Origin: a virus | Direction: 5' to 3' (one strand) | DNA length: 30,724 nt | Virus record (IMG/VR): IMGVR_UViG_3300029448_000245 | Span: 1 to 30,724 of that record | In this document: one piece after another, positions 8,331 to 16,184 of the stretch | Layout: each line of letters begins with the position of its first letter | How positions within the stretch are numbered: position 1 is the stretch's first letter | Translations under genes and position numbers: made by a program | The notes under the pieces: model-generated | The model's input: only the letters and a program-made list of their open reading frames with translations | Told to the model about the DNA's origin: nothing | Databases searched by the model: none

Positions 8331-10405
8331 ATCAATGCCGCCTTACCTTTTTCATTAACAGCACTGTTTATCATGTTTACAATAACACCTCTGCTATTAA
8401 CTAATAACTCATTAAATCCTCTTGCATCAACAGTATTAATATTAAAGTTTACTGTTACTGGTTGTCCGCCACCAAGTTTATTATTTGGAATAACATTTGA
8501 TGCTCTGTCAGGAACTACCATTTCTGGCCCTCCCTCTCCAACCATATACGGCTGTCCTTGATTCATTCTACCACCAAGCCTACGACCTTGATATTTTTGT
8601 GATGCTATTGTTGCAATTTGAGCCGCACCTAAAGCACCAATCGCAATAGCTAAAGGAATACCAAACGGGCCAAGTCCTAATGCTTTTGTTACACCTCTTG
8701 CAGTATTAACAACAGCGTCTTTTATTGCTAATGCCTTATTAATTTGGAATACTGCTTTATTGTGTTTACTTAATTCGTCTAATACTTCTCTACCAGTTGC
8801 TTTTGTTAAATCTTTTATTTGATCTTTTGTAAGTTTTTCTAATTCTAACTCTTGGAAATTTCTATTTTTTATAGCGGCTAAATTTTTATCGTAATTCCTT
8901 TGCATTGTTTCTTCTATTTGTTTTAATTCATCTTTTATTAGTTTTAATCTTTCTTTAGCACCCTCTGACGCAATCATAGTTTTAAGTTTTTCAAATTCTC
9001 TCATTCCCTCTAAAAGTTTATGATTAGCCATTTCTTGAGTTAGTTCCCCGTCAATAACTTGTTGGTCTAATAAAGTTTTTAGGGCCGCTTTTGATTCTCT
9101 TACTAATTCTAGTTCTCTATCTACTCTTTCTTGAATAAGTTGATGCTCTGTTTTATTTCTTTCTTTTATATCGTCAAAAACTTTTTGGTTTTCAGTAAGT
9201 AGTTCTTTTGATGCTTTTTTGATGTCAAATATTTTATGTTCTACAATCTCCATAGCTTTTGCCGCCTCTTTAGCACCATCACCAGCCGCTTTCATTCCTC
9301 CATGCAATCTTTGTCCAAAATGTTCCGATGCTTGTCCAGCCTCGTCTAAACTTATTAGAAAATTGTCAAAAAGATCATCTATTTTAGCAAATACTAAAGC
9401 ACCAATACCACCAGTTGCAAAGATACCAAGTAAACCAGCAAAACCTTTTTTAAGAGCAGATGTTCCAGCGGCTAAGGCCATAGTAGCTTTTGCAACATTT
9501 AATACAGCAGTTGCTATACTCATAAATGTTTTTGCTATTGATAAAGATATAATTACTTTTATTGCAAATATAAATTTATCTAAATTTTCATTTATAAATC
9601 TAAAACCCTCTCCAATTTTAACAACAGTTACAGCCAACCCTTGACCTAACTTTTTTGCAAAGGCATCTACTGTTTCTTGATTATCTTCTATAAATGTATT
9701 TAGGTCGCCAAACTGTCTTTTAAGTTCTGGAAAAAAACCAGCCTCTACTAAAGTTTTCTTAAATGAAAATACTTTGTCTCCAAGCATTGATAAAGTACCC
9801 TCAAATGTTTTTGCTAATTCAGATGTTGTATCTCCAAATCTACCACCTTTACCAAATACTTTTTCAAAAGCCGCAATAGTTTCTTCCGCCGATACTGTTG
9901 CACCCGCAGAGAACCCAAGCATATCTCTAACGCCTTTTTCTCTAAATATATCTGCCGCCGCTATACCACCAGCAAATGATCTTTGAATTTGATTTGCGGC
10001 AGTTACAAAATCAAGTCCTGTTACAGCGGCTACATTACCAGTAATCTCTAATATTTTTGCTAAGTGGTCTGCATCATCTGATACAACTGCAAGGTTTCCC
10101 GCACCAGCTTGAATTTGATCTAGCGAGAATGGAACTTTGGCCGCAAATTTAGCCATATTATCAAAGGCTTTTGCACCCTCTTCAACACTACCAAATAAAA
10201 ACTTTAATCTAACTTGTAGTGATTCGACTTGTACTCCAACATTAACTAAATTTTTAATTGCAAGGCCAGCACCTAAACCAATAAAAGCATTTCTTAAATT
10301 AAAAACAGATTTTTTAAGGCCGTCTAAATTACCTCTAATATTATTTAAGGCTTGTTTAGATTTATCTCTTGCAACGATATCTATATTAACTTTTTTTGTA
10401 GCCAT
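8327..10405 (-). CDS. Tape measure protein (692 aa)
   Basis: Long alpha-helical protein with an N-terminal VNIDIVARDKSKQALNNIRG segment, a lambda-gpH-like helical region (QIQAGAGNLAV...GKGGRFGDTT), hydrophobic segments near residues 280-340, a charged coiled-coil stretch around 385-560, and a Gly-rich end with GQPYMVGEGGPEMVVP, the hallmark C-terminus of many tape measure proteins. It sets tail length and helps DNA ejection. At the usual ~1.5 angstrom per residue it would predict a tail near 100 nm. Its ATG overlaps the stop of the frameshifted chaperone in TAATG. Confidence 0.92.
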   Translation of the reverse strand: MATKKVNIDIVARDKSKQALNNIRGNLDGLKKSVFNLRNAFIGLGAGLAIKNLVNVGVQVESLQVRLKFLFGSVEEGAKAFDNMAKFAAKVPFSLDQIQAGAGNLAVVSDDADHLAKILEITGNVAAVTGLDFVTAANQIQRSFAGGIAAADIFREKGVRDMLGFSAGATVSAEETIAAFEKVFGKGGRFGDTTSELAKTFEGTLSMLGDKVFSFKKTLVEAGFFPELKRQFGDLNTFIEDNQETVDAFAKKLGQGLAVTVVKIGEGFRFINENLDKFIFAIKVIISLSIAKTFMSIATAVLNVAKATMALAAGTSALKKGFAGLLGIFATGGIGALVFAKIDDLFDNFLISLDEAGQASEHFGQRLHGGMKAAGDGAKEAAKAMEIVEHKIFDIKKASKELLTENQKVFDDIKERNKTEHQLIQERVDRELELVRESKAALKTLLDQQVIDGELTQEMANHKLLEGMREFEKLKTMIASEGAKERLKLIKDELKQIEETMQRNYDKNLAAIKNRNFQELELEKLTKDQIKDLTKATGREVLDELSKHNKAVFQINKALAIKDAVVNTARGVTKALGLGPFGIPLAIAIGALGAAQIATIASQKYQGRRLGGRMNQGQPYMVGEGGPEMVVPDRASNVIPNNKLGGGQPVTVNFNINTVDARGFNELLVNSRGVIVNMINSAVNEKGKAALI

Positions 10406-10922
10406 TATTTTAAGTTGTTTTTATATTTATTCTGCTCTTGTTCAATCTCTAATCTTTGTTGTTCAAAATATGCTAGCCACATATTAAACTCAAAGCAACT
10501 CATTTGCAATATTTCAGGTATAGTTTTATGGAGTCTCTCTGCAAGAGCAACTACATTATAAATCTCAGGATTTTTTAGTTTTTTTTAGCGTCATCAAAGT
10601 TCGAACCTAGTATTTGGTTCGATACTCTTGCAATAACATCTGTATCTGCTTTTGTTTTAAAACTAAGTATGTGAGTGGCATTAAACATTTTATTATGATC
10701 TTTGTCTAATGCTTTTTCAATTATGACATCAATAAGAATATTTAGATCGTTGTTATTTGCACCCTTAAATAGTTTGGATTTCTCCATCATATTAAAAGGT
10801 TTAGCGTAAATAGCTTTATCGCCTATTAGTCCCCACTCAGGAACTTCAATAACTCTTATTTCAGTTTCTTCGAAATGATTTCTTATTCCGTCAAAATAAT
10901 CAGGTTTTTTATCATCTGGCAT
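10405..10922 (-). CDS. Tail assembly chaperone, long -1 frameshift product (gpGT-like, 172 aa)
   Basis: Reading the 10575-10922 frame to the slippery A-AAA-AAC and slipping back one base gives 57 further residues (LKNPEIYNVVALAERL...EILQMSCFEFNMWLAYFEQQ...YKNNLK) ending at TAA 10407-10405, which overlaps the tape measure ATG by one base. The extension has the charge-rich, W/F-containing character of the T domain of lambda gpGT and its relatives, which binds the tape measure while the G part contacts tail tube protein. The 518-base span equals 172 codons plus a stop minus one slipped base. The frameshift itself is inferred. Confidence 0.8.
10575..10922 (-). CDS. Tail assembly chaperone, short form (gpG-like, 115 aa)
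   Basis: The unshifted product ends at TAA right after GCT AAA AAA AAC. It has an EVPEWGLIGDKAIYAKPF strand region then helices (MMEKSKLFKGANNND...LIDVIIEKALDKDHNKMF), the pattern of siphovirus tail chaperones whose N-domain resembles tail assembly chaperones of DUF-type families in marine phages. It lies between the tail tube gene (9 bases away) and the tape measure gene, the fixed position of gpG in this gene order. No good Shine-Dalgarno is visible, so expression may depend on read-through coupling from the tail tube gene. Confidence 0.75.
   Translation of the reverse strand: MPDDKKPDYFDGIRNHFEETEIRVIEVPEWGLIGDKAIYAKPFNMMEKSKLFKGANNNDLNILIDVIIEKALDKDHNKMFNATHILSFKTKADTDVIARVSNQILGSNFDDAKKN
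10578..10584 (-). other. Programmed -1 frameshift site (A-AAA-AAC)
   Basis: The minus strand reads GCT AAA AAA AAC TAA. The heptamer A AAA AAC, in the zero frame, ends one codon before the stop and is a classic X-XXY-YYZ slippery site. Slipping by -1 opens a 57-codon frame up to the tape measure start. No clear downstream stem-loop is visible. The stop codon directly after the slip site could itself help pausing. Confidence 0.8.
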
Positions 10923-10930
10923 AAATTAAA

Positions 10931-11317
10931 TTATACTGTTCCGATAGTCAAACCGCCGTTACCTTGTAAAGATACTGTTCTTGTAGTTACTCCATCTAAA
11001 GTTACACCTACTGACATACCAGTTATAATTCCTGTTCCTGACAATTTTTGTTCGCCTGAACCTGAACCCTCTGGCATAAATTCAAAACTTAAACTAGAGC
11101 CTTGAACTAATGTATTTTGAGCAGTATCGTCATCATCAAAATTCATATCAATAGACGCTGTAAATGTTCCTCTTCCAACTACATAAGATTTCATTGACGA
11201 ACCTAAAGCTGTGTCCTCCACGATATCGTGTGTTGTATCAACAGTAAATCCAGTCGCCTGACCAATATTAGTGCCGCCGACATGAACCACTGCGTCTTTA
11301 CCATGATGCGTAGCCAT
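10931..11317 (-). CDS. Major tail (tube) protein (128 aa)
   Basis: A compact beta-rich protein: HHGKDAVVHVGGTNIGQATGFTVD, then RGTFTASIDMNFDDDDTAQNTL, and a C-terminal strand LDGVTTRTVSLQGNGGL. The pattern of 'VxxGGTxIGxxTGFT' followed by alternating strands, its size and its place directly before the split chaperone and tape measure fit a siphovirus tail tube protein, as in Gene Transfer Agent-like tails. The ATG is preceded by AAAAGGAG lying at the end of the small gene upstream. Expected to be one of the most abundant virion proteins. Confidence 0.75.
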   Translation of the reverse strand: MATHHGKDAVVHVGGTNIGQATGFTVDTTHDIVEDTALGSSMKSYVVGRGTFTASIDMNFDDDDTAQNTLVQGSSLSFEFMPEGSGSGEQKLSGTGIITGMSVGVTLDGVTTRTVSLQGNGGLTIGTV

Positions 11318-11323
11318 AATTTA

Positions 11324-11494
11324 TTACTCCTTTTCTTTCTTTAACTCTTTTATAACTTTTTGAGTTTCTTTTTCAACTGATATTTTTTGTTTTTTCTCTC
11401 CAACAGTAAAACCTTGTTTCTCATAATACTCTTGAAAGTCAGGCGATATTTTAACAGTCATATTTCCCTTACTCATTACTATGTCTTTTGCCAT
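11324..11494 (-). CDS. Small charged protein between tail terminator and tail tube genes (56 aa)
   Basis: This frame begins at an ATG that overlaps the stop of the gene before it (TAATG) and ends at TAA 11326-11324, six bases before the tail tube ATG. The N-terminal half (MAKDIVMSKGNMTVKISPDF QEYY) looks like a small beta hairpin; the rest is Lys/Glu-rich helix. Tight packing on both sides and a GGAG for the next gene inside its end support it being real. Function unknown; small proteins at this site may be connector accessory or tail assembly factors. Confidence 0.65.
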   Translation of the reverse strand: MAKDIVMSKGNMTVKISPDFQEYYEKQGFTVGEKKQKISVEKETQKVIKELKKEKE

Positions 11495-11937
11495 TATGCA
11501 GTCCCCCTTGTAAATTGATACATTACACGCACTGTTATTCTAACTCCACCATAAGGGTAAATAGTTCCCTCGTCTGATGTTGCCTCAACAATTTGTGTGT
11601 CTAACGCATTTCCATTTCTTGTTATATCATTATCCAGAGTTTCTTCAACTACCTCGATTATTTGGTTTCTTACTGTATCTATATTTGCGGTTGTACCTTT
11701 ACCAAATGCAACTATAAGAAAATCTATTGTTCCCATGTATGTGCCAGAACCTGTAGCACCGATAGATGATGGTTCTCTTGATTCGTCTCCAGCTTGAATA
11801 AAAGCGGCTGGAAATTGTGCATCTGCTAATTCTTCAACCTCAAAGGGTTCTCTAGTTAATTTTTTAAATTCGATAGGGCTAGTAACGGCATCTAGCTTGC
11901 TAATAATATCGTTTGCGATGTTTTCTCTTTTACTCAT
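11494..11937 (-). CDS. Tail terminator-like protein (147 aa)
   Basis: The first 25 residues are helical (ENIANDIISKLDAV), followed by EFKKLTREPFEVEELADAQFPAAFIQAGDE and a strand-rich half with TYMGTIDFLIVAFGKG and VRITVRVMYQFTRG. Minor-capsid/tail terminator proteins of siphoviruses have the same alpha/beta layout ('...PAxxIxxGxE...' and a C-terminal VxYxFxR strand). It would cap the tail tube and join head and tail. Position between tail-completion and tail tube genes supports this. The match is by pattern and order. Confidence 0.6.
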   Translation of the reverse strand: MSKRENIANDIISKLDAVTSPIEFKKLTREPFEVEELADAQFPAAFIQAGDESREPSSIGATGSGTYMGTIDFLIVAFGKGTTANIDTVRNQIIEVVEETLDNDITRNGNALDTQIVEATSDEGTIYPYGGVRITVRVMYQFTRGTA

Positions 11938-12404
11938 AATCCAAGTTGTTTAAAATAAACCTTACTAAATTCTTCTTTTATCTTATCTTCTTCTTTATTA
12001 CCAATAGCAAAAAATGGTCTTTTAACTTTTCTTTTTCCTACACCAAAGCTATCGTGAAAACTAGCAATCTTTTCCCGTTCTTTATTAGCAAAAAATAATG
12101 TGTTTTTATAACCTATGTTTCTAAAATCTAAACTACGAAACATTTTACCAGTATCAGTTAAATCAACAAATCCTGTTTGTCTCCCTCTTTTGTCTCTGTC
12201 CTTTTTAGTAGATTTTGCATAAGCTATCATTTTGCCACCATCAGGTAATTTACCTGACTGGGTTCTTTTTGTAATCATCAAAACAGCCATGTTGGAAACA
12301 TTATTTAATGATGTTGTTATAGCTTTTCTTTGTTTTGTAGTGATTCGTTTTATAAATTTATTTACCTCAATGGTATTTAATTTTACCTTGACATCGGCAA
12401 CCAT
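11934..12404 (-). CDS. Tail completion / morphogenesis protein, HK97 gp10 or Mu gpG-like (156 aa)
   Basis: Basic protein beginning VADVKVKLNTIEVNKFIKRITTKQRKAIT. The middle has QSGKLPDGGKMIAYAKSTKKDRDKRG, an equivalent of the 'P...G..W..l......r..g..l..tG.l..s' core of Mu gpG/HK97 gp10 proteins: here VDLTDTGKMFRSL. The end RPFFAIGNKEEDKIKEEF matches their 'R-P-F-f-g' ending. This family works at the head-tail joint during assembly. The ATG sits in TAATG with the gene upstream, and its own stop lies within the start of the terminator gene. Confidence 0.65.
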   Translation of the reverse strand: MVADVKVKLNTIEVNKFIKRITTKQRKAITTSLNNVSNMAVLMITKRTQSGKLPDGGKMIAYAKSTKKDRDKRGRQTGFVDLTDTGKMFRSLDFRNIGYKNTLFFANKEREKIASFHDSFGVGKRKVKRPFFAIGNKEEDKIKEEFSKVYFKQLGL

Positions 12405-12880
12405 TATCTCACTAGGCGTAATTGGTGTAACGACTCTTTTTCGCTATCAGATACAGTCCCCCCGCCGTCCTCATCATATTCGACCCCGTCCCTAAGTATA
12501 GCTTGGAACTCTTCGTCATATCTGTCCCTGTAAAAATCTATTTGTACTTGAAATGTATCTTTACCCTCGCCTGTGTCTGGGTCTCTCCATTTAGTTAAAA
12601 TTGGATAAATATATTTCCAAAGTGCAAGGTAAACAACTGACTGAATCCATTGTGAGTTAGTCAGTTTGCTATTGGTCATTTCAACAGATGTAACTTTAGT
12701 TATGTCTTTGTATCTAACTTGGTGTCTGTATCTTTCCCACCATTCCTCTCTAATTCTTCTTAGAACATCATTTTCAGCAAACTGCATTTGATTTTCAAAA
12801 TCCGTAATACCAAACCCTAATATATCTGGCTGTATTTTTTGCAAATCGCTATGAGCAACACTGAATAGAGTGGTGGCCAT
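12404..12880 (-). CDS. Head-tail adaptor / head completion protein (158 aa)
   Basis: Mostly helical: VAHSDLQKIQPDILGFGI...FENQMQFAENDVLRRIREEWWERYR, then LTNSQWIQSVVYLALWKYIYPILTKW and FQVQIDFYRDRYDEEFQAIL. The DLQKIQPD...A...V...L pattern and a helical bundle of this size match Mu gp36/DUF1320-like and SPP1 gp15-like adaptors, which bind under the portal. It is the second gene after the capsid gene, the usual place. The Asp/Glu-rich segment near residue 135 probably is a flexible tail. Identification is by layout, not by a diagnostic motif. Confidence 0.55.
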   Translation of the reverse strand: MATTLFSVAHSDLQKIQPDILGFGITDFENQMQFAENDVLRRIREEWWERYRHQVRYKDITKVTSVEMTNSKLTNSQWIQSVVYLALWKYIYPILTKWRDPDTGEGKDTFQVQIDFYRDRYDEEFQAILRDGVEYDEDGGGTVSDSEKESLHQLRLVR

Positions 12881-13092
12881 TATTTTTTAGTTTTCTTTTT
12901 TTTCGTAACTTTCTTAACGACTTTTTCAGCTTTTATAACTGGTTTCTCAGTCTTAGCTTTTGCAGTTTTACCATCGTGTAGACTCCAACCACGCAGTGTC
13001 CAAATTTGCACATTGTTTTCGTAGTCTACTTTTTTTCTTTCAATGATAGCACCATTTTTATCATTAATAAGTTTTACAGTTTCAATAGTCAT
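12880..13092 (-). CDS. Small protein with Lys-rich tail after the capsid gene (70 aa)
   Basis: The first ~40 residues (VKLINDKNGAIIERKKVDYENNVQIWTLRGWSLH) look like a small beta domain with a conserved-looking W-T-L-R-G-W. The last 30 are almost only Lys, Val, Ala and Thr. It lies directly after the capsid gene and its hairpin and before the head-tail adaptor, so a capsid decoration, DNA-contact or assembly role is possible. No family recognised. The stop overlaps the next ATG (TAATG). Confidence 0.6.
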   Translation of the reverse strand: MTIETVKLINDKNGAIIERKKVDYENNVQIWTLRGWSLHDGKTAKAKTEKPVIKAEKVVKKVTKKKKTKK

Positions 13093-13107
13093 AATTTTTT
13101 ATATCAG

Positions 13108-13134
13108 ATAAGGGGTGGGTGTTCCACCCCTTAT
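13108..13134 (-). terminator. Perfect hairpin after the capsid gene (attenuator or partial terminator)
   Basis: ATAAGGGGTGG (13108-13118) and CCACCCCTTAT (13124-13134) form an 11-bp perfect stem with a 5-base loop. It lies alone in the only 50-base gap of the structural operon, just past the capsid stop. In the leftward direction the following bases are A/T-rich but without a clean U run, so it may be a leaky terminator or an RNA-stabilising 3' end that keeps capsid mRNA high relative to downstream genes. Confidence 0.65.
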
Positions 13135-13146
13135 TTAGTTTATTGA

Positions 13147-13986
13147 TTACGCCGCTAATGTATCAGCAGTTAGTTTAACTCCATAAGAATCATGAAGTTC
13201 GCTAACTCCGAACACTGCGGTTGCTACGATCTCATCGGCTCTTAAACTAGCATCACGCTGAGACTCAACTTTTAAGTCTTGCATCATCGCTAGTCCTAAA
13301 GCGTCTTGAGAGAATACCCCTCCGATAGAATCATCAGAACCATCTACTGTAATATTAGATGTTTCAAAGATTTGTATTCCAGCAATATTGCCGACAAATC
13401 CAGTTCTCATAGCCTCGTTAGATAACTCTGTGTCTCTACCAACAAAAGTATTAGTCAAAGATTTTTTGACATTAAAAATTTGTTTAGGGTGGAACACGCC
13501 GTAGTATGGTGCGGGTGCTTTATTAGTTTTCAATTCAGCCGCCACTTCAAATAAATCTTGAACTGTCAACTCTTGACCAGCACCGCCAGCTTTCTCAGTT
13601 GAGAACCCTGTAAACAAACCAGTCAATTCAGTATCAATCTTAGTTGCAATCGCCTCGCCAAATAATTTGCCGATATCAGCCGCAACATTTCTTGATGCTG
13701 AATTTCTTGCTAGGTCTGTTAAAGTTGTCATAATTCCAAACTCTGATGCTGTTATAGTAACAGATGATGGATTTACTGCCGTGTTAGAAAGATCAGTTGC
13801 CTCATTAACTGCCGCCGCTGATACATTTGCATAAATCGGTACTTCTACCGCTTTACCTCCACCAGCTATCGTGTAGTTTTTGACAAGACCTCTCATTATT
13901 GATTGTTCGCTTGCTACGAACAATGCCTCAGCAACGATTTCAGTATATAGTTCTGATATCGTGCTACTTGTCGTTTCATTAGCCAT
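13147..13986 (-). CDS. Major capsid protein, HK97 fold (279 aa)
   Basis: Typical HK97-fold coat protein: N-terminal SELYTEIVAEALFVASEQSIMRGLVKNYTIAGGG KAVEVPIY, a central TDLSNTAVNPSSVTITASEFGIMTTLTDLARNSASRNV (long strand plus spine helix), a helix with LFGEAIATKIDTEL, and a C-terminal GVFHPKQ plus GNIAGIQIFETSNI and KVESQRDASLRADEIVATAVFGVSELHDSYGVKL. The ATG has AAAGGAG. It follows the scaffold gene by 18 bases. No N-terminal delta domain or protease gene is seen, so assembly relies on the separate scaffold protein. Confidence 0.9.
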   Translation of the reverse strand: MANETTSSTISELYTEIVAEALFVASEQSIMRGLVKNYTIAGGGKAVEVPIYANVSAAAVNEATDLSNTAVNPSSVTITASEFGIMTTLTDLARNSASRNVAADIGKLFGEAIATKIDTELTGLFTGFSTEKAGGAGQELTVQDLFEVAAELKTNKAPAPYYGVFHPKQIFNVKKSLTNTFVGRDTELSNEAMRTGFVGNIAGIQIFETSNITVDGSDDSIGGVFSQDALGLAMMQDLKVESQRDASLRADEIVATAVFGVSELHDSYGVKLTADTLAA

Positions 13987-14004
13987 TTTTTACTCCTTTA
14001 ATGG

Positions 14005-14730
14005 TTATTTATTGTTGAGAACAATCTTTGTGGGTTGAGAATTTCTTTGCTTTCTGTACTCAGCATATCTTTTCTTATCCGCTGGATTGTTCATATCTAA
14101 ATCACTCAGATTGAAAGGTTTACTGAGTTCTGACCTATCCACATTTGACACTGAGCCACTACCACTTGGGGTAGCAACGACAAAGTGCGGGTTCTGTGTT
14201 AAAAACTCTTGAACATACTCGTCAGTTGTTAAAAGTTCCCCCTTACTATTATATCTAGCTATACCATTTTTATCTAGAATTTCAACACTACCTGAATCAT
14301 TTAATTTTATATTTTTATTTAATAACTCGACTACTTGATCTGGGTTTACTGCTTTGTTTTTTGATGCAGATGATAATAAAGATTTATTTACTTTTATATC
14401 TCTTAACTCTGTCTCTAAGCCACTAAGTTTTTTTCCAAACTCATCAGATTTTTCTTTAAGGATTTTTTCAAACTCTCCCTTTTGAATTTGTTTTTGTTGC
14501 TCTGCCTCTTTGGTTGCTTTGACTGCACTGACGGCTGTATCTAAATCCTCAACATCTAATTTTTTATAAATTGATGCTCTTTCTTTTGCCAGTCTTTGTT
14601 TGACAATATTATTTACATCTTCCTCAGTAAATTTAGTCTCAGGTGCTTTCGTAACCTCTTGGTTAGTTTGCTCTTCTTTTGTTTCTTGGGTTTCAGTAGT
14701 TTGTTCTACTGTTGGTTGTTCATCGGCCAT
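14005..14730 (-). CDS. Capsid scaffolding protein (241 aa)
   Basis: An acidic, Glu/Thr/Gln-rich N-terminus (residues 1-35) leads to FTEEDVNNIVKQRLAKERASIYKKL, a long coiled-coil (about 45-115: KGEFEKILKEKSDEFGKKLSGLETEL) and a C-terminal Asp/Asn-rich region with SELSKPFNLSDLDMNNPADKKRYAEYRKQ. This is the usual composition of DUF4355/GPO-like scaffolds encoded just before a HK97-fold coat gene. The short basic C-terminus could bind the coat protein. ATG after AAGGAG. A scaffold without a recognisable protease domain. Confidence 0.8.
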   Translation of the reverse strand: MADEQPTVEQTTETQETKEEQTNQEVTKAPETKFTEEDVNNIVKQRLAKERASIYKKLDVEDLDTAVSAVKATKEAEQQKQIQKGEFEKILKEKSDEFGKKLSGLETELRDIKVNKSLLSSASKNKAVNPDQVVELLNKNIKLNDSGSVEILDKNGIARYNSKGELLTTDEYVQEFLTQNPHFVVATPSGSGSVSNVDRSELSKPFNLSDLDMNNPADKKRYAEYRKQRNSQPTKIVLNNK

Positions 14731-14740
14731 TTATATCTCC

Positions 14741-15643
14741 TTATATGTTCCAATCAGGATTTGTTGGAATCCAAGTATGGCGGCATCTATATCCCCCTCT
14801 AACTATAAAAGGGTCTCCAGAACTTTTGCCAGCCCATGACTGAGAGTTCCATCTATCCCGAATTTCTTTTTCGGTTAAAGTTTTGTTTACCATATCTCGG
14901 CAAAAAGGTCTAGAATCTCTTACGAGAGTTCCAGTATATCTAAAATGATTTAAACCACTGTCTTTTGCTTTTTTTACTGTAAATTGACCATGAAACTGCA
15001 TTATTGAGTCATGTGCTAGTTGGCCAGCATATTTTCTTAAATTTTCTCCAGCCCTATCGGCGGCGTATTGTGTTCTAAGTTTAATTATGCTTTCTTCAAC
15101 TTTAGATTTTAAACTTGGGTTGTATTTATTTTCATTAATATAATCAACCAATTCGTTTATTTCTCTCTGGTTTGACTGCTGATATACGCCGTTAATGTGT
15201 GATCTTATATTCTTTTCTACATCAGCAAAGGGTCTGCCAACTATGGTACTTTGATAAACCTCGTCATTTATTACTTTAAGAAACCTCTCAGCTATATCTT
15301 CGAACCCACTGAAAGATTGATATTTAAGTGCATTGATAGTTTGTAAATCTATTTGTGTTAAATTTTTAAATTTTGCGGGTATAGGCATTTTGCCGAAAGT
15401 ATCTAAAACCTCTTTCGCTATTAAGTTGTACTCAGAGTTTATAAGTAAGTCAGCCTCTTCTAAAAATGTACTTTCAATAATAGATCGTAGTTCAGGTTGT
15501 AGTTGTATAGCTAATCTTGTTGAAACTAACTCGCCACCCGTTGTTTTACGAACAGCGGTAATAACATCTTCCTCTAGTTTATAGAGAACATTGATGATTC
15601 GTTCTTCGTGTTGATCTGCAAGTTTATCTAATATTGCACTCAT
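14741..15643 (-). CDS. Mu gpF-like minor head protein (300 aa)
   Basis: The N-terminal two-thirds are helical. The C-terminal third is the MuF-type domain: RTQYAADRAGENLRKYAGQLAHDSIMQFHGQFTVKKAKDSGLNHFRYTGTLVRDSRPFCRDMVNKTL, then RGGYRCRHTW, with paired Cys/His residues (C in FCRDM and C in YRCRH). MuF proteins are packaged in the head or near the portal and are often ejected with DNA. It overlaps the gene before in ATGA. Located between three small basic proteins and the scaffold. Good match in architecture and motif. Confidence 0.8.
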   Translation of the reverse strand: MSAILDKLADQHEERIINVLYKLEEDVITAVRKTTGGELVSTRLAIQLQPELRSIIESTFLEEADLLINSEYNLIAKEVLDTFGKMPIPAKFKNLTQIDLQTINALKYQSFSGFEDIAERFLKVINDEVYQSTIVGRPFADVEKNIRSHINGVYQQSNQREINELVDYINENKYNPSLKSKVEESIIKLRTQYAADRAGENLRKYAGQLAHDSIMQFHGQFTVKKAKDSGLNHFRYTGTLVRDSRPFCRDMVNKTLTEKEIRDRWNSQSWAGKSSGDPFIVRGGYRCRHTWIPTNPDWNI

Positions 15644-15915
15644 TTTATACTGTTACGCCATGAATAGAGAGACCAATATGCTGGCGATAATGTTTTTTGG
15701 CCTTTTACCTTTTTTAAAACTCCGCCCATACGAGCCATGAAACTACGCTTTCTAGCTGGTATATTAGATTTGATTGACATTGATTTATCTCCAAACCTAA
15801 TTTTTTTTACATTTTGTGTTTTTCTATCTCTGACATAAACAGCAAACTTTTTACTTTGACTTGGTGTTCTAAATGGCTTTCCCAGCTTGACTGTCTTACC
15901 CTGATACTTAGCCAT
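15640..15915 (-). CDS. Small basic protein, KFAVYVRD...KKIRFGD family (91 aa)
   Basis: A beta-type core SKKFAVYVRDRKTQNVKKIRFGDKSM is followed by KSNIPARKRSFMARMGGVLKKV and TLSPAYWSLYSWRN. Proteins with 'VYVxDxxTGNVKKVxFGD...RKSFxARH...ARYWSCxxW' are widespread in marine phages, and often end in a Cys-containing motif; here the paired Cys are replaced (ARMGG, YWSLYSW), so a metal site, if any, is lost. The function of the family is unknown; position between portal and MuF suggests a head-associated or DNA-binding protein. Confidence 0.65.
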   Translation of the reverse strand: MAKYQGKTVKLGKPFRTPSQSKKFAVYVRDRKTQNVKKIRFGDKSMSIKSNIPARKRSFMARMGGVLKKVKGQKTLSPAYWSLYSWRNSIK

Positions 15916-16184
15916 TATTTTCTTCTTCGTTTTCTTTTACTTGCTCTTAAAATAATATCTCTATCAAATGTTCCTGATCTTCCTCTACTAATTAGTTTAT
16001 TAACTCTGGCCATTGACCACTGAGCCATACCAATACGAGGCCTCGACCCCGAGGATAAAAACGCCCCTTGGCCTCTCCTATACGAGGCTTTTAAGTCTGC
16101 AAGATTAAATAATTTAGATTTTTTTGCTTTTGTTTTTAAAGTTCTAACTGTGCTTGCTGAAAGTGCTTTTCTTTTGACTGCCAT
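15915..16184 (-). CDS. Small basic protein, YRRGxGAF...AxARVN family (89 aa)
   Basis: The core FNLADLKASYRRGQGAFLSSGSRPRIGMAQWSMARVNKLISRG resembles a phage element of the type 'YxRGxGAFxxSxRPxxxxxxWAxARVNxFL', which I recall from DUF5824-like regions of other marine phages. Both flanks are Lys/Arg-rich, and the C-terminus ends RKRRRK. The gene is coupled by TAATG on both sides. It pairs with the 91-aa protein, and similar elements occur together in other phages, so the two may work as a unit. Function not known. Confidence 0.6.
   Translation of the reverse strand: MAVKRKALSASTVRTLKTKAKKSKLFNLADLKASYRRGQGAFLSSGSRPRIGMAQWSMARVNKLISRGRSGTFDRDIILRASKRKRRRK

Noticed and set aside
9219-9644. 141-codon rightward frame
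   Set aside because: Antisense to the tape measure gene, no RBS, and its composition mirrors the helical coding strand.
10137-10561. Rightward frames over the chaperone gap
   Set aside because: The gap is explained by the -1 frameshift extension on the minus strand; these frames lack RBS and family features.
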